Both the position numbers and the translations under genes were made by a program. A stretch of 50,377 nt of DNA from Scleroderma bovista (Eukaryota; Basidiomycota; Agaricomycetes; Boletales; Sclerodermataceae), in contig JAYMGJ010000301.1 in the NCBI GenBank assembly GCA_037178675.1, forward strand, positions 1-50,377, in the 5' to 3' direction. This document shows positions 1 through 11,434 of the stretch, one piece after another. The notes beneath the pieces are model-generated. The model made no database searches. It saw only the letters and a program-made list of their open reading frames with translations, and was not told where the DNA came from. Numbering within the stretch: position 1 is the stretch's first letter; each line of letters starts with the position of its first letter.

Positions 1-965
1 GTAGTGAGTCGTGCAGGTATAGTGATTCCGCGCAGTGTAGTGAGTCCACACGGGTGTAGCGAGTCCACACAGGTGTAATGAGTCTGCACTCAGTGTAGTG
101 AGTCCGCGAATATGTAATGAGTCTGCGCAGGTGTAGTGAGCCTGCGCAGTGTAGTGAATCCATGCAGGTGTGGTGATTCGTGCGGATGTGGTGAGTCCGC
201 ACAGGTGTAGTGAGTCCGCGCAGGTGCACTGAGTCTGCACAGGTGTAGTGAGTCGTAGGGGTATAGTGAGTCCGCGCAGTGTAATGAGTCCATGTAGGTG
301 TAGTGAGTCTGCGGAGTGTAGTGAGTCCACCCGTGTGTGGTAAGTCCATGCAGGAGTAGTGCTTCCGACCATTTGGTCCGCGCATGTGTAGTGAGTCCGC
401 ATAGGTGTAGTGAGTCCATCCATGTGTATTGAGTCCGCGGAGGTGTAGTGCATCAGCACATGCATAGTGAGTCTGGACATGTGCAGTGAGTCCACCCATG
501 TGCAGTGAGTCCGTGCATCTGTAGTGAGTCCGCATAGGTCTAGTGCATCCGCACCTGTGTAGTGAGTCCGCGCATCTGTAGTGAGTCAGTGTAGTGAGTC
601 CACGCCTGTGTGGTCAGTCCGTGCAGGTGTAGTGCGTCCGTGCAGGTGTAGTGCATCCAAGCATGTGCAGCATGTGCAATGAGTCCGCGCATCTGTAGTG
701 AGTCCACACCTGTGTGGTGATTCCGCGCAGGTGTAGTGAGTCCGCGCAGGTGTAGTGCATCCAAACATGTGCAGTGCGTCCACACATGTGTAGTGAGTCC
801 ACACATGGGTAGTGAGTCCGTGCAGGTGCAGTGAGTCTGCACAGGTGTAGTGAGTCCGCGCAGGTGTAGTGAGTCCGCACAGGTGTAGTGAGTCCATGCA
901 GGTGTAGTGAGTCCGCGCAGGTGTAGTGAGTCCGCGCAGGTGTAGTGAGTCCGTGCAGGTGTAGT
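1..965. repeat. 19-nt minisatellite array, about 50 units
   Basis: The stretch is a head-to-tail array of a degenerate 19-nt unit close to GCGCAGGTGTAGTGAGTCC, and it starts at or before the window edge. Units differ by point changes, and some carry small deletions or partial duplications. The unit has no stop codon in any minus-strand frame. Because 19 is not a multiple of 3, three units give a 19-residue period in each frame (THYTCADSLHL-like). This explains the overlapping minus-strand open frames of up to 162 codons, so I do not call them genes. Array decay is highest around 250-700, and the units at 840-965 are the most uniform. Confidence 0.93.
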
Positions 966-1329
966 GACCCTGGGGTATCCCAGTCCCTGCACCCCTCATT
1001 AATAATCCCAAATACTGCCTAACTGGCAGATGCCACACCAGTTGATGGTACTCACCATTACCTTTGCAATGCAATAAACTCTTGGCCCATCCATTCAGAT
1101 GCAGTACAGTAGCATCCTAGCTGGCCCATATGACATGGTGATATGTATCCTTAAACAACACAACAGCCCACCCATATCACATAGTGACAATACTCTAATG
1201 TTCAGCCTGCCTGTGTTACACAGTGACAGTCTTTCCCAGGCTCCCCGTCTGCTGGCCCATCAGACCCGGGCGAATATCACCCTCATCTGGCCGTCTAATA
1301 TGGGACAAGGTAGGTGCATTATGTGCTTC

Positions 1330-2580
1330 GGGAGCACCAAATTTCGCGTTTTTGCTCTACAGAAGCTCAACCCAAGGGATTTGTGACACTCTGTGACCAG
1401 CTGTGACTCTACTTGTCATTCCAGGCCCCCTGACACTGCTCTTCTGGTTGGATCAATTCTCTTATTATCCCCCAGCCACTCCCATCAGTGGCACTGCTTC
1501 AGAAGCTCATCTCCAGATCTAAACTTCAATCAATCACAGGTTGTGCTTCCCTTCTGTCTGAGTCACACAGAGTCACTCTGGCTCACTCTGACTCACTCTG
1601 CTGCGCATTATTCATCCCCTCTTGGCATTACTAATCCCCATTACTCCCCTTACCAATCACTTACCAATCATCCTTCAAATCATGCTTATCATGCTGCTTA
1701 TCAATTCATGACTCATGCCCCTATGATTCATATGCATTATGTCATCGCATATGCTCATTTAGCTTCGATCTACTCATCCCATGCTTTCCCCCCCTCTCTT
1801 TTGGGCCCCATGCAATGATTTTTCCATATTCTTGGTTATACACCCCTTTTTACCTATGTTTTTGCTCTTTCCCTTGGCTCAGCAGCTTGTTCAGGCTCTC
1901 CCCATCGATGACTCAGCCTGATTACACTGCTTATCAATTGCTTACCAATTTCTTACCAATCTCTTACCAAGCACTTAGTCATTTGTGCTTACAGGGCCAC
2001 AGCCCCTCCTGTATATAAACCAGCAGCCAAAGGCTGCAAGGAAGTGTCCACTTCCCCCTCAATAAAGCGACCACATTCACTCTCCCTCACTGTCTATAAG
2101 CTCTATCTCTGTCTTTGGACTTGTAGGTCACTCAGTGCTGGCCTAAAGCTCCTATATTGCTGTTTATCAGATATATCTTGTATCTGATCATTTCTCTAGG
2201 CTCAAGTGCAGTCTAGGATGTCTATCCACTCCATCCCATCACTGACCATCGCATTCTTGAAGCAGGAACTGTCCCCTTGCTTCCCCTCTGCTCCATCACT
2301 GCTATCACACCCCTGTCATCAATCTATCATCGCTCTTCAATCCCAGGACTCTTCCTAACCACTGTGGTAGGCTGAAGAGGAGTCAATACCATCCCAAGTT
2401 GCATTCCATTCCCATCAGAAGCCCTTCCCTTCCCTCCTGCATCCTGCCTGAAGGTGTGCAGCACATCCCCCTGAGGAGATTAAATACCAGATATGCAAAG
2501 GAAGACCACCACTCGCATTTTGCTGTCATTTGGTGTTGGTTGTTGGTTGTTCTGACCTCTTCCCTCACTTAGGCGCACAC
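1330..2580 (+). mobile_element. LTR-like repeat, left arm of large inverted repeat
   Basis: This 1.25-kb segment recurs in reverse orientation at 3689-4917. Read on the plus strand it looks like the 3' end of an LTR retrotransposon. There are about 50 nt of internal sequence ending in a short purine run (CAAGGGATT). An LTR then appears to begin TGTGACAC at 1382 and end GCGCACA at 2579. A TATATAAA box lies at 2012-2019 and an AATAAA polyadenylation signal at 2061-2066, the usual U3/R spacing. No gag or pol coding sequence is attached. Short open frames inside, such as the one at 2383-2568, are shared by both arms but resemble no protein I know. Confidence 0.65.
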
Positions 2581-3688
2581 CGGTTTAGTCGGTACTTTGT
2601 CAACCGGTCATGTGACTCAGAGAATCACATGGAAGATGGCGAGTCCAGACACATCACGTGTCAAGGCTTTAGAGAGAAGTCACGTGCTAGTGATGACTAA
2701 GCACTTACTTTCTCAACACAACCATATCCAACTCTGGGTCTTATCCAGTCACTCCGGTCACATCGCAGCTCTCTAACCCAACTCCGGTCGCTCGTCACTT
2801 GCTCCGGTCACGGACGTGCAGATAACCTTCTGTTAAGTACAACCCTTGGTCTATACCCCATTCACTCTTACTACACCTCACCATCTGCCCTGCCTTGACG
2901 TGAGTTCTCCATGAACTCGATATATCCTAGACCTTGTAGTATTTTCACTGGACCTGACTTTATTTTCACCGGACCTGACCTAGTCCTAACTCCGGTCATC
3001 CCTTGTCCGCCATTAGGTTGTTTACTTGTCACCGTATGTACTCGACCCTAGTTTCTACTTAGTATAAGTACCCTCTAGTTTACCTTGTACACCTCAGTCT
3101 GAAATCATCTAAGTTACTACTCCTGACCCTTGTCTGTCTCTGTCCCTTCCTCCGTCTGACCGGAACCTACGCAAGGGATCAACACTTGTTGTCCTTGTCA
3201 TTGAATCCAATCAGTCGCAACTCCGGCCTGGGCTAACCTCTGCCCAAACCTCTGACCTCCCCTCTCATCTGCTTTCGTCCAGACTTGACCAGACTTCCTA
3301 CCAGAGTAGACCCAGACTTGACAGTATTTCAGACTCACACTTGTGTGGGTTCACTATACAAACCTCATATGCAAACTAGTTTTCATTCCTCATGACCATG
3401 ACTACTCACTCTTGCACTTGTACTGCTGCCGCACTCGCTGAAGAAGCAGGTGCAGTAGATGACCTTCACCTTTCTGCTGCCCAGCAAGCCCTGTCTAATC
3501 GCAGGCAACCTCCAGCTTCTGTAAGCCAATTCCGGAGCTTTACAGCTTGAAACCCCACAGCATCCTTGACTCTGCGTCAAGATGCTGCATCTCAGAGCCT
3601 TCACAGTTCTGCAGACTTAGGTCGCCATGAATCTGTTTCTGGTGACAGGTTTCCCTACTGTTGTGACTCCACTCCGGAGCATTGTGAT
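2581..3688. repeat. ACTCCGG-rich repeat between the inverted arms
   Basis: This spacer between the arms is scattered with ACTCCGGTC-like words. It contains a stretch (TGTTTACTTGTCACC near 3019) that recurs near 9610, so it belongs to the same dispersed repeat family as 8570-10105. A short plus-strand ORF runs 3392-3550 (52 codons, opening MTMTTHSCTCTAAAL). It could be the beginning of a gag-like gene, but I cannot assign it. No intact gene is visible. Confidence 0.55.
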
Positions 3689-4917
3689 GTGTGCCTAAGT
3701 GAAGGAAGAGGTCAGAACAACCAACACCAAATGACAGCAATATGCGAGTGGTGGTCTTCCTTTGCATATCTGGTATTTAATCTCCTCAGGGGGATGTGCT
3801 GCACACCTTCAGGCAGGATGCAGGAGGGAAGGGAAGGGCTTCTGATGGGAATGGAATGCAACTTGGGATGGTATTGACTCCTCTTCAGCCTACCACAGTG
3901 GTTAGGAAGAGTCCTGGGATTGAAGAGCGATGATAGATTGATGACAGGGGTGTGATAGCAGTGATGGAGCAGAGGGGAAGCAAGGGGACAGTTCCTGCTT
4001 CAAGAATGCGATGGTCAGTGATGGGATGGAGTGGATAGACATCCTAGACTGCACTTGAGCCTAGAGGAATGATCAGATACAAGATATATCTGATAAACAG
4101 CAATATAGGAGCTTTAGGCCAGCACTGAGTGACCTACAAGTCCAAAGACAGAGATAGAGCTTATAGACAGTGAGGGAGAGTGAATGTGGTCGCTTTATTG
4201 AGGGGGAAGCAGACACTTCCTTGCAGCCTTTGGCTGCTGGTTTATATACAGGAGGGGCTGTGGCCCTGTAAGCACAAATGACTAAGTGCTTGGTAAGAGA
4301 TTGGTAAGAAATTGGTAAGCAATTGATAAGCAGTGTAATCAGGCTGAGTCATCGATGTGGAGAGCCTGAACAAGCTGCTGAGCCAAGGGAAAGAGCAAAA
4401 ACATAGGTAAAAAGGGGTGCATAATCAAGAATATGGAAAAATCATTGCATGGGGCCCAAAAGAGAGGGGGGGAAAGCATGGGATGAGTAGATCGAAGCTA
4501 AATGAGCATATGTGATTACATAATGCATATGAATCATAGGGGCATGAGTCATGAATTGATAAGCAGCATGATAAGCATGATTTGAAGGATGATTGGTAAG
4601 TGATTGGTAAGGGGATTAGTAATGTCAAGAGGGGATGAATAATGTGCAGCAGAGTGAGTCAGAGTGAGCCAGAGTGACTCTGTGTGACTCAGACAGAAGG
4701 GAAGCACAACCTGTGATTGATTGAAGTTTAGATCTGGAGATGAGCTTCTGAAGCAGTGCCACTGATGGGAGTGGCTGGGGAATAAAAGAATTGATCCAAC
4801 CAGAAGAGCAGTGTCAGGGGGCCTGGAATGACAAGTAGAGTCACAGCTGGTCACAGAGTGTCACAAATCCCTTGGGTTGAGCTTCTGTAGAGCAAAAACG
4901 CGAAATTTGGTGCTCCC
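3689..4917 (-). mobile_element. LTR-like repeat, right arm of large inverted repeat
   Basis: This is a near-identical reverse complement of 1330-2580. The outer ends match as GGGAGCACC at 1330 and GGTGCTCCC ending at 4917, and the inner ends as GGCGCACAC and GTGTGCC. It differs from the left arm by scattered substitutions and small indels, for example one GTTGGTT repeat fewer at the inner end. The promoter-like and AATAAA signals are present on the minus strand (TTTATATAC near 4239, TTTATTG near 4195). No clear target duplication is seen, so two separate insertions and one inverted duplication are both possible. Confidence 0.65.
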
Positions 4918-4998
4918 AAAGTGCAGTCTTCCCTTGAGCAGTAAGGGGAAGGTTCTGTACTTTATTAGGGCTCCTAAGAAGGGTTCTAGAGCACTGTT

Positions 4999-5496
4999 TC
5001 ATTCATGTTTGTTGCAGGATAGTAGGGAAGTGAAACGTGAATAGCGGATTTGACATGTCCAGGGAAGCGAGATGAATGATAGAGGGAGATGGATGTGACA
5101 GGACTCTGGGATGAAAGGACCATATGCAGAGGACTCAGGAGACACAGAGACGACCAGGTATGAATTTTCAAGTCTAACAATAGACTTGAGACAACCAAAG
5201 TACGTGCGCGACGCAGGACTGACGAGGAGAACGGGCTGACCGAGAACGAGAGGGACTGGGGGAGCAGGCTGGGAAGATATGTGCCAGACAGTACACAGGA
5301 GCTCAGGGAGAGGCTGTCCCAAGAGCAGGACATAGTTGAGGTCTGCTGCAATAGCAGAGAAATGTTCCAGAGAAAATGCGGACTCCATAGTGAGTGATGA
5401 AGTGGGTGTCTGGATTGCGGGTGGAATATCTCCGTGGGAAATAAACAGATTTACGTCGGAACTTGACAGGCAGATAGACCATGGTCTAGGCTCCAT
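4999..5496 (-). CDS. unrecognised 165-codon ORF next to inverted repeat
   Basis: A single open frame of 165 codons starts MEPRPWSICLSS. It has ordinary amino-acid composition and no low-complexity bias. I see no catalytic motif, signal peptide or clear membrane segment. The middle (about residues 45-120) alternates hydrophobic strands with prolines (for example LNYVLLLGQPLPELL), as in a beta-rich fold. It ends about 80 nt outside the LTR-like arm and may be a fragment of a repeat-borne gene. Function unknown; moderately likely to be, or to have been, coding. Confidence 0.35.
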   Translation of the reverse strand: MEPRPWSICLSSSDVNLFISHGDIPPAIQTPTSSLTMESAFSLEHFSAIAADLNYVLLLGQPLPELLCTVWHISSQPAPPVPLVLGQPVLLVSPASRTYFGCLKSIVRLENSYLVVSVSPESSAYGPFIPESCHIHLPLSFISLPWTCQIRYSRFTSLLSCNKHE

Positions 5497-5499
5497 GAT

Positions 5500-7770
5500 G
5501 GTATAGTCACATGATTGATAGCTTCAAAAACGGCAGAGCTATTGAAAATATTGGAATGCCAGCACTGGGCACCTAAATTTGACATTTGGGCACTAAAAAT
5601 GATTCTTCCTTTTCTCCTTCATTTCTCTATCGTTTCTTCTGCTTCTTTGGTTGTTCTGGTATGGGAGTTGGACTGCAGTAGGTTGCATTCCTCTCTCATA
5701 CTGAAATGATCATCAATCCTTGGATTCTTCTGCTTCTTGGCAGTTCTCGTGCAATAGATGACTGTCAGCGTTGGCATTCATCTCTTGCATCAGGATAGTC
5801 ATTCTTGTGCGATAGATGGCTGCAACGAGCTTGTATTCATTCTTCGCATAAGGATAGTCTTGACTTTGTGTGATATGGATAGTGAGGGCTGTCTGTATCC
5901 CTCAAGTTGGGACAATCTTTCAACAAATCTTGGGTGTGTTCTTCGCATTAATTTCATCAGCTAACTTTCTCCATGTCCACAGTACCAAACACATTTGGTG
6001 CATGACACCGAGTTACAGGGTTGTGCCTACAAATGAAGTACCCAAACAATCTAGGGTGATCAGCACTGATGGATGACTGGCTGATCATGTATGCAAGATG
6101 GAAGAATGGCTATTGGTAATATAAGCATTCAAGTCACAGAATTAGAATGAACAAAAGACTTGCCAGAAGAAATCTGGCAAGCCTCATCAGTATTCCCACA
6201 GGAGCACAGTGCTCTGTACTGTGCGCGGTGACTGACCACGATAGCAATTCATCAGAATTAGATACAACAGTGAGAGGGATGCACCAACTCATCTAGCTTC
6301 TTTGAGAATGAACCACCAATGAACAACTCTGAACATACAAAAGCTTCTAAGCTATTACAGGGTGAAACTGAATCAGTGACAATATGGACAGCCATTCATG
6401 AAGGAGGATCTGACACTTGCTTACTGGTGAGGTACAACCAAGACTCGCCTTGTTCAAGAAATGATGTCACGAGTTGAGGCTGGACTAAATGGAATGCCCG
6501 ATTGAACTGGAAGAAGAGCATGTATCTTGCCATAAGGGACGAGCATTCCAATTTTATGAGCATGGTCTCGATCTAAAGAAAAGACATGCGCTTACTGTTG
6601 ACACATACAGGTGGAACAGACATTCCGTGCTTGGTGTCTCCAAGAAATTGCTGATCATGTCAGTGATATCAGCGAGTGAGATGTTGTATTGGCATTCTGG
6701 AGGAGGGTCAGCTTCTGCATGTGGAACTCTCCAAGAAGATTAGATGCATTTCCTACAGTCTCCAGGTAATGGATCTAGAAGTACGAAGATATTCAATTCC
6801 ACTTCAAAGTTTACTTACAAGGATGGGTTGGATGCCAAATCTTGTGAAAGATGCAAGCCACTCACCCATCATTCATGAGCTGCAGTTATCTTTGATCTAG
6901 TGGTAGAAGCAGTATGGACAAGGTGAGGCACTCTGTGCACAAGGTCAGAACAGTCAATATGAGAATCGTGATGAATCATATTTGTGGGTCGATTGGTGCT
7001 GATCTCTTGGCTTAAGTGCCACGAGCACCACTGTGTCAGACATTTAGTAGTAGGCCCACTGAGGCACTCCCACAAGATCATGAGGGTCTACAAGTATCCT
7101 GATGGGGCATCATTGCACTCACTGCATCCTCAACCCTTCCGGAGCACAAATGGAGAGAAACAATGCCATGGCAGTGGGTAGATCTCTTGGGATAGGTGCT
7201 ACTTATGAGCACCACATCGGATGTTCAGTGTGTCCACTTCATGACAACTTGGCATGTGTCAACTGATTGTACACACAAAATAGAGTCCAATGCTTCAGTA
7301 AACATAGTGACACGGATGTAGGGTGGTCTCCAGACGACACTTATGCTGGTCTATCCTGGCAGGAATACACAGTTGGTGGATTTTCTAACTTGGATCTGAG
7401 TGTACCTAGTAACAGTTAAATAGTGAACTTTGCATGATGCATCACCAGGAGCTTGGCAGCCATTGTTCTAAAACTGTGTGCAGATTTCACCTGGGCTCAA
7501 TCTCTTAGTTACAAGGACGTCTCAACCAAAGCCTTGTCAGCACTGAGTTCTAGTACTTCAAGTCGTCAGATTGCTATCACAAAAGTAATATATTTGGTTG
7601 ATACATCTGAGATGGACAGGAACTTATTGCTGGAAAGACATTCAGGAGAGGCCCACAATAGGGGCTTACATGCTGGAATGAGTAAAATGAACAGGGTTAA
7701 GTTCTGCAAGATGCCAGGTGGACACTATGATTTCACAAACATGTCTCTAGATGTATACATTTAACTGTAG
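5500..7770. other. No recognisable gene; degenerate repeat-like DNA
   Basis: Only short open frames (up to about 100 codons) in unrelated frames are present, none with a motif I recognise. A degenerate ~63-nt duplication is visible at 5745-5870 (GCAATAGATGACTG / GCGATAGATGGCTG followed by GCATCAGGATAGTC / GCATAAGGATAGTC). The stretch lies directly downstream of the decayed Ulp1 copy and is probably more of the same decayed mobile DNA. Confidence 0.5.
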
Positions 7771-8560
7771 TTAAGCAGGTTCCACAATACAGTGGACAAG
7801 TACTCGAAGGAAGTGCCTAAAATGATGAATGTTGTCCTCTTCGATGCCAGTAAGCTGATAGCCCCGTAGAACAGCTGCCAGTTGTGCCAAGACCCAGACT
7901 CCACAATCATATCCATTGGACTGCCACGGTTCCAACTGTGGATGATAATCAGTGAACAGTAAGTAGAATGCTATTACATGAAACCAACCAATACAGGTTG
8001 GGCTATCCAGTCACCCCAATCACATCAATCAGTCCCCATTTTCTGAGCAGCAATGTTTGATAAACGACAAATGAGCTGCATTATATCCTGTGCAAAGTTA
8101 GTATGGGATAAGTTTACAAGGACGACTTGATCTTAATGTCCTGTGTCCAAGGTTGTTCTTCAGAAAAACTGTCAAATAAAAGGACCTGCCGGGAACAAAA
8201 ATAAATGGTGCAAAGCACCCAATGCCCCACAGGTAATGGACAGTGTATAGGAAGGATGCAGACAGGCTTCTCCCAGAAGCAGGTCCATGACACATTGCAC
8301 CAGAGTGTATCGTCGTCAGCATTATGGCAGATTTGGGGGAGATCATGAGTTGAAAGAATCGCACAAGAGGCTGCAGCAGGTAAGAATGTGGAATATAAAA
8401 GAGCAGTGCAGCTGTTGATACAAGTGTCGTTGAGACAGGCCTGTGGAGACACCAAGATGCTGGTATCACTCTGAAGAAAGATTTGTCGAGGGAAACTGTC
8501 AACAGATGGTTGGATCATGGTCATCGTGGAAACTGGAACATGGGTGCCACTGGCCAGTGT
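7771..8560 (-). pseudogene. Ulp1/SENP-type cysteine protease domain, 5'-truncated and broken
   Basis: Ulp1 (peptidase C48) enzymes cleave SUMO-like modifiers, and copies occur inside fungal transposons. Three minus-strand exons read as one catalytic domain. The first (about 8560-8115) has LNDTCINSC and then GHWVLC with the catalytic His, and LFDSF with the catalytic Asp. The second (8087-7995) has DIMQLICRL and WIAQP. The third (7935-7771) has QSNGYDCGVWVLA with the oxyanion Gln and nucleophile Cys, ending in TAA. The intron at 7936-7994 is a clean GT-AG. The copy is dead: TGA at 8025-8027 interrupts exon 2 (GTD-stop-CDW), the first exon junction cannot be joined in frame, and upstream sequence changes into the ACTCCGG repeat near 8570. 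It lies on the same strand as the KDZ gene beyond that repeat. Confidence 0.85.
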
Positions 8561-8569
8561 CATATCCAT

Positions 8570-10105
8570 ACTTTTCCAGTCGCAACTCCAGTCTAACCAT
8601 GGCCCGCCTGACCTCTCCTTAGGCATAGATGCAACTCCGGATCTAGTCCGGCCATCTCCAGCCCTATAGCTGCACTCCAGCTCAACTCTGGTCACTACGT
8701 CCATCTCCACCTCAGGACTAACCCCTGTCTTCCTACAGACAGATCCGCGGTCTAACTCCTCCGTGTCGGACCTGTACCTACCACTAGTCGCTACTCCGGT
8801 TTCAGTCTGGCCACTCCCTTAGCCTTGTCTGCGACATAGCCCAACTCCGGCTGGTACATCCAACTCCGGCTCAGTTCTGCTCCTGCTCCTGCTCTGCTTC
8901 CTCTGTCAGGTCCACCAAAGGCTTAGGACATTTCCATGTCCAACTCCGGACCTTCCTCCGGCTACTCCGCCCTTCCTCCACTCGCACACTCCCTCCGCTG
9001 AAAAGACAACAAAGTGTTTGGGTGGCTGCTCCCTCGGATGAGGTGCATTCGACCCAGGAGCTTCTGGAGGTCAGGCAAGGCTCCCAAGGACTGGGGAGAC
9101 TAAGAGAAGTAGGGAGAGTAGAGGTGTTCAGTCACTCCAGGACTGAGCTCAAACATATACACAGGAAAGAGGCAGATTGCTTAGTAAGCTAATACAAGCC
9201 TACATAAGCTAAGGTAGAGAGTCCAGTGTCAGTACTACTATTAGCAACTCTACACACCTAGAGACAGGACAGTCTCTACACCGCTCGTACACTCCCTCCG
9301 CTCGTACACTCCCTCCGCTCGTACACTCCCTCCGCTCATACACTCCCTCTGCTCTTGCACTTCCTCTGGTCGTGCACTTCCTCCAGTCATGCACTTCCTC
9401 CGGTCCTGGACATCACTCCGGACTTAACATTAGTTAAGTCCACCTCTGACCCTTACCTGTCCTCTTCCGACCTAGTTCCCTTGTCCCTGCTTTTCCTCCG
9501 TCGTCCCTGTAACTCTAGTTCCCCATGTCTGCTTCCGCTCTGGTTTATTTTCCTGTCCCTGGTTTATTTTCCTGTCTGCTTCTGCTCCATCCCTTGTCCC
9601 GACTAGGGTGTTTACTTGTCACCATATATACTCACCTCTAGTCTCTTTACTATATAAACTACTGTACTCCGGCCTAGTAGATCCTTAGATCAAAATCTCG
9701 ACTAAGATACTCCCCACTCTGTACTACCCACCATGCTCTCCTAATCCCATCTTGTTCTCCTGACCTCCAGCCAACTCTGGCCTCCGTCCTATCTCGTCCC
9801 CTTGGTCCTATGTCAGATCCTAGCAAGTCTCCTACTTGCACGAGGGCAAAAGCCACCTCTGTCCCAGACTCGACGGTAGACCCCTCAGGACTTACCCCAC
9901 CTCTGGGATGTCCTTCGCTCCGGACAAGCTGCACTCAACTCCGGACCACTTTCCTGCGGTCCGGACTTACTCCGCAAAAACCCAGACTTACTCCCTGTGC
10001 TCCTCTAGTGCCCGGACTTGACTCTCCGCACTAACTAGCACCTACTAGTGTCTGGACTTACCTCCTCATTAGTTCCCTGCACCTCTGGACCTCCTAGTAA
10101 GATCG
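8570..10105. repeat. ACTCCGG-rich dispersed repeat, second copy
   Basis: The stretch is pyrimidine-rich and full of AACTCCGGTC / CTCCGGCT words. It shares TGTTTACTTGTCACC and a following TATA-like run with the spacer at 2581-3688. It separates the Ulp1 remnant from the KDZ remnant, both on the minus strand, and so looks inserted between them. LTR ends cannot be set with confidence. Open frames such as 9674-9934 and 9810-10034 look like by-products of the repetitive composition. Confidence 0.55.
9283..9407. repeat. 17-nt tandem repeat
   Basis: About seven copies of a 17-nt unit, CTCGTACACTCCCTCCG, run in tandem. The first four are nearly perfect and the rest are diverged to CTCTTGCACTTCCTCTG-like forms. 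A single related unit appears near 8980. It lies inside the ACTCCGG-rich repeat. Confidence 0.85.
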
Positions 10106-10757
10106 TCAAGGAGAACCGGTCTTGACAGCCAGGTCAAATCCACAGTCAACACTTATCACCTGCAGAAGCAAGATGAGGGGAGTCTAATGATGGCAACTAA
10201 TCTTACCTCTGGAAGTTCCCAGTGCAGCATTATTCTGGACGTTGTTTTGGCTTCATCCCCGGACTCAAGACTGTCCTCATTGTCATAGTGCCCAGTTCCA
10301 AGAACGTCTGAATGGGCAACCTGTTCAGGATCAAGGGGAGGTTCCATGGGATCAATGTCTATTGAGTCAATAAGTCCCCACTGCTCATCAGTATCAACTG
10401 AATGATCATCGATAACGACTGGCATTAGCCACTGCAAGGAAGGGTATGAGGCTCCTGCAATGGTTGATGCAAGGCGGATCACAATTTCTGCCTGATTCAC
10501 ATAACGAACATGCGAGCTTAGCACATTTGGCTATCTTTCCTGCAGTGCTGAAATAGCATTGAGATGCTGTCTTAAAATGAAATTATAGTTCTGATCTGTA
10601 TGGGATCAATTAATAAAAAAGCTTCAGAATGTAAATGAACTTACTTTCATGGCACTGTAGTGCAATTTGAATTGCAGCGAGCTCATGGCCAAACCATCAG
10701 CACATATTGTCAGCTTCTAAGCCAAGACGGTGTTGCTCTTCCAAACAATGTTGACTC

Positions 10758-10935
10758 TTGATGAGGGCACGAATCCCATCTCGCACACCAGCATCTTTGA
10801 GCCATCAAGGGATCTCCCCCACAGAAGGGAAGATCCAAACATCTTGCATGAGCATCCCATCTTGCACACCAGCATTTGTGAGTCATTGAGGGATCTCCCC
10901 CACAGAAGGGGAGATCCAAACATCTTGCATGAGCA
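10758..10935 (-). repeat. ~78-nt tandem duplication inside the KDZ remnant
   Basis: The sequence encoding LMQDVWI-[SF]-PSVGEIP, followed by an LTNAGV- or LKDAGV-like segment, occurs twice in tandem. The two blocks begin near 10935 and 10857 on the minus strand. The duplication keeps the frame. Both copies carry a TGA at the position where relatives have an Arg before a Leu or Trp-Leu. Only one block is expected in the family, so this is a local duplication in a dead copy. Confidence 0.8.
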
Positions 10936-11065
10936 TCAGATCATCTCATAAGTCAGTGAGTGTAGTGGGTAGTGGTGGGGGAAGAGGAATAGCCCAAGAT
11001 GGATCATGGAGCCGAGAAAGCTGCTCACAGTAATTGTTATACTTGTGGAGGGCAGCTGTAAGTGC

Positions 11066-11070
11066 AGGCT
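11066..11070. repeat. 5-bp target-site duplication of the Copia element (left)
   Basis: AGGCT here is repeated immediately after the right LTR at 15572-15576. Removing the element and one AGGCT joins the KDZ reading frame without a gap (KHQP then ALTAAL), which proves the insertion site. Confidence 0.92.
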
Positions 11071-11376
11071 TGTTGAAATTCCTGGTCCCTACAGTACCAT
11101 CTTTTCCTTATTCTTAGTATGGACACGCCGAGCATTCCTTACATAATCACGGTCATTCTTTATAGGATGTTTTCTTTCGTTTCGTACCTCAGTCTCTGTT
11201 TGCACAGAAGTACTGAGGTAAGACTATCCTACACACTCTTTTACTATCATACTGACCCATGTAGTCTGTTCTGACTCTTGTCTAGGTTAGTTAAATAAAG
11301 TCTCTGTTTGCACAGAAGTACTGAGTCTGTTCTGACTCTTGTCTAGTGTCGAGTTTTGCCAGTTCACCTCACAAAA
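11071..11376 (+). repeat. Left LTR of Copia element
   Basis: A 306-bp LTR beginning TGTTGAAATT. Aligned with the right LTR and the target duplication, its end reads CTCACAAAA rather than the canonical CA. It contains a hairpin, CCTCAGT (11187-11193) with ACTGAGG (11212-11218), directly followed by an intron-like GTAAGA...CTGACCCATGTAG stretch (11218-11264). A 61-bp segment absent from the right LTR repeats the hairpin sequence and the following TCTGACTCTTGTCTAG downstream. Confidence 0.93.
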
Positions 11377-11396
11377 GGTTATGAACCCTGAGCTCT
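11377..11396 (+). promoter_or_regulatory. Putative primer binding site (half-tRNA initiator Met type)
   Basis: Directly after the left LTR comes GGTTATGAACCCTGAGC. It resembles GGTTATGGGCCCAG, the complement of the anticodon-loop region of initiator tRNA-Met used as an internal primer by some Copia elements (Drosophila copia is the known case). The resemblance is imperfect, with two mismatches in the first twelve positions; the assignment is inference. Confidence 0.5.
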
Positions 11397-11434
11397 TACA
11401 ACACTAGACGACATAGTACTACAACTCCCACACA

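Noticed and set aside
90..1074. Overlapping minus-strand ORFs of 88-162 codons
   Set aside because: They are translations of the 19-nt minisatellite in its three open frames and show only the repeat period.
2383..3877. ORFs sharing FAYLVFNLLRGMCCTPSGRM at 2383-2568 and 3566-3877
   Set aside because: They lie in the two arms of the inverted repeat; conservation reflects recent duplication, not coding selection.
1330..4917. A single DNA transposon with 1.2-kb terminal inverted repeats
   Set aside because: The arms carry TATA and AATAAA signals like LTRs, no transposase lies between them and no target duplication is visible. Kept as LTR-like arms, though not fully excluded.
9209..9394. Minus ORF with repeated ECTSGGSVRAEGVYERR
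   Set aside because: It is a by-product of the 17-nt tandem repeat.
9283..9407. CRISPR-like array
   Set aside because: Units are contiguous 17-mers without spacers, in a eukaryotic sequence.
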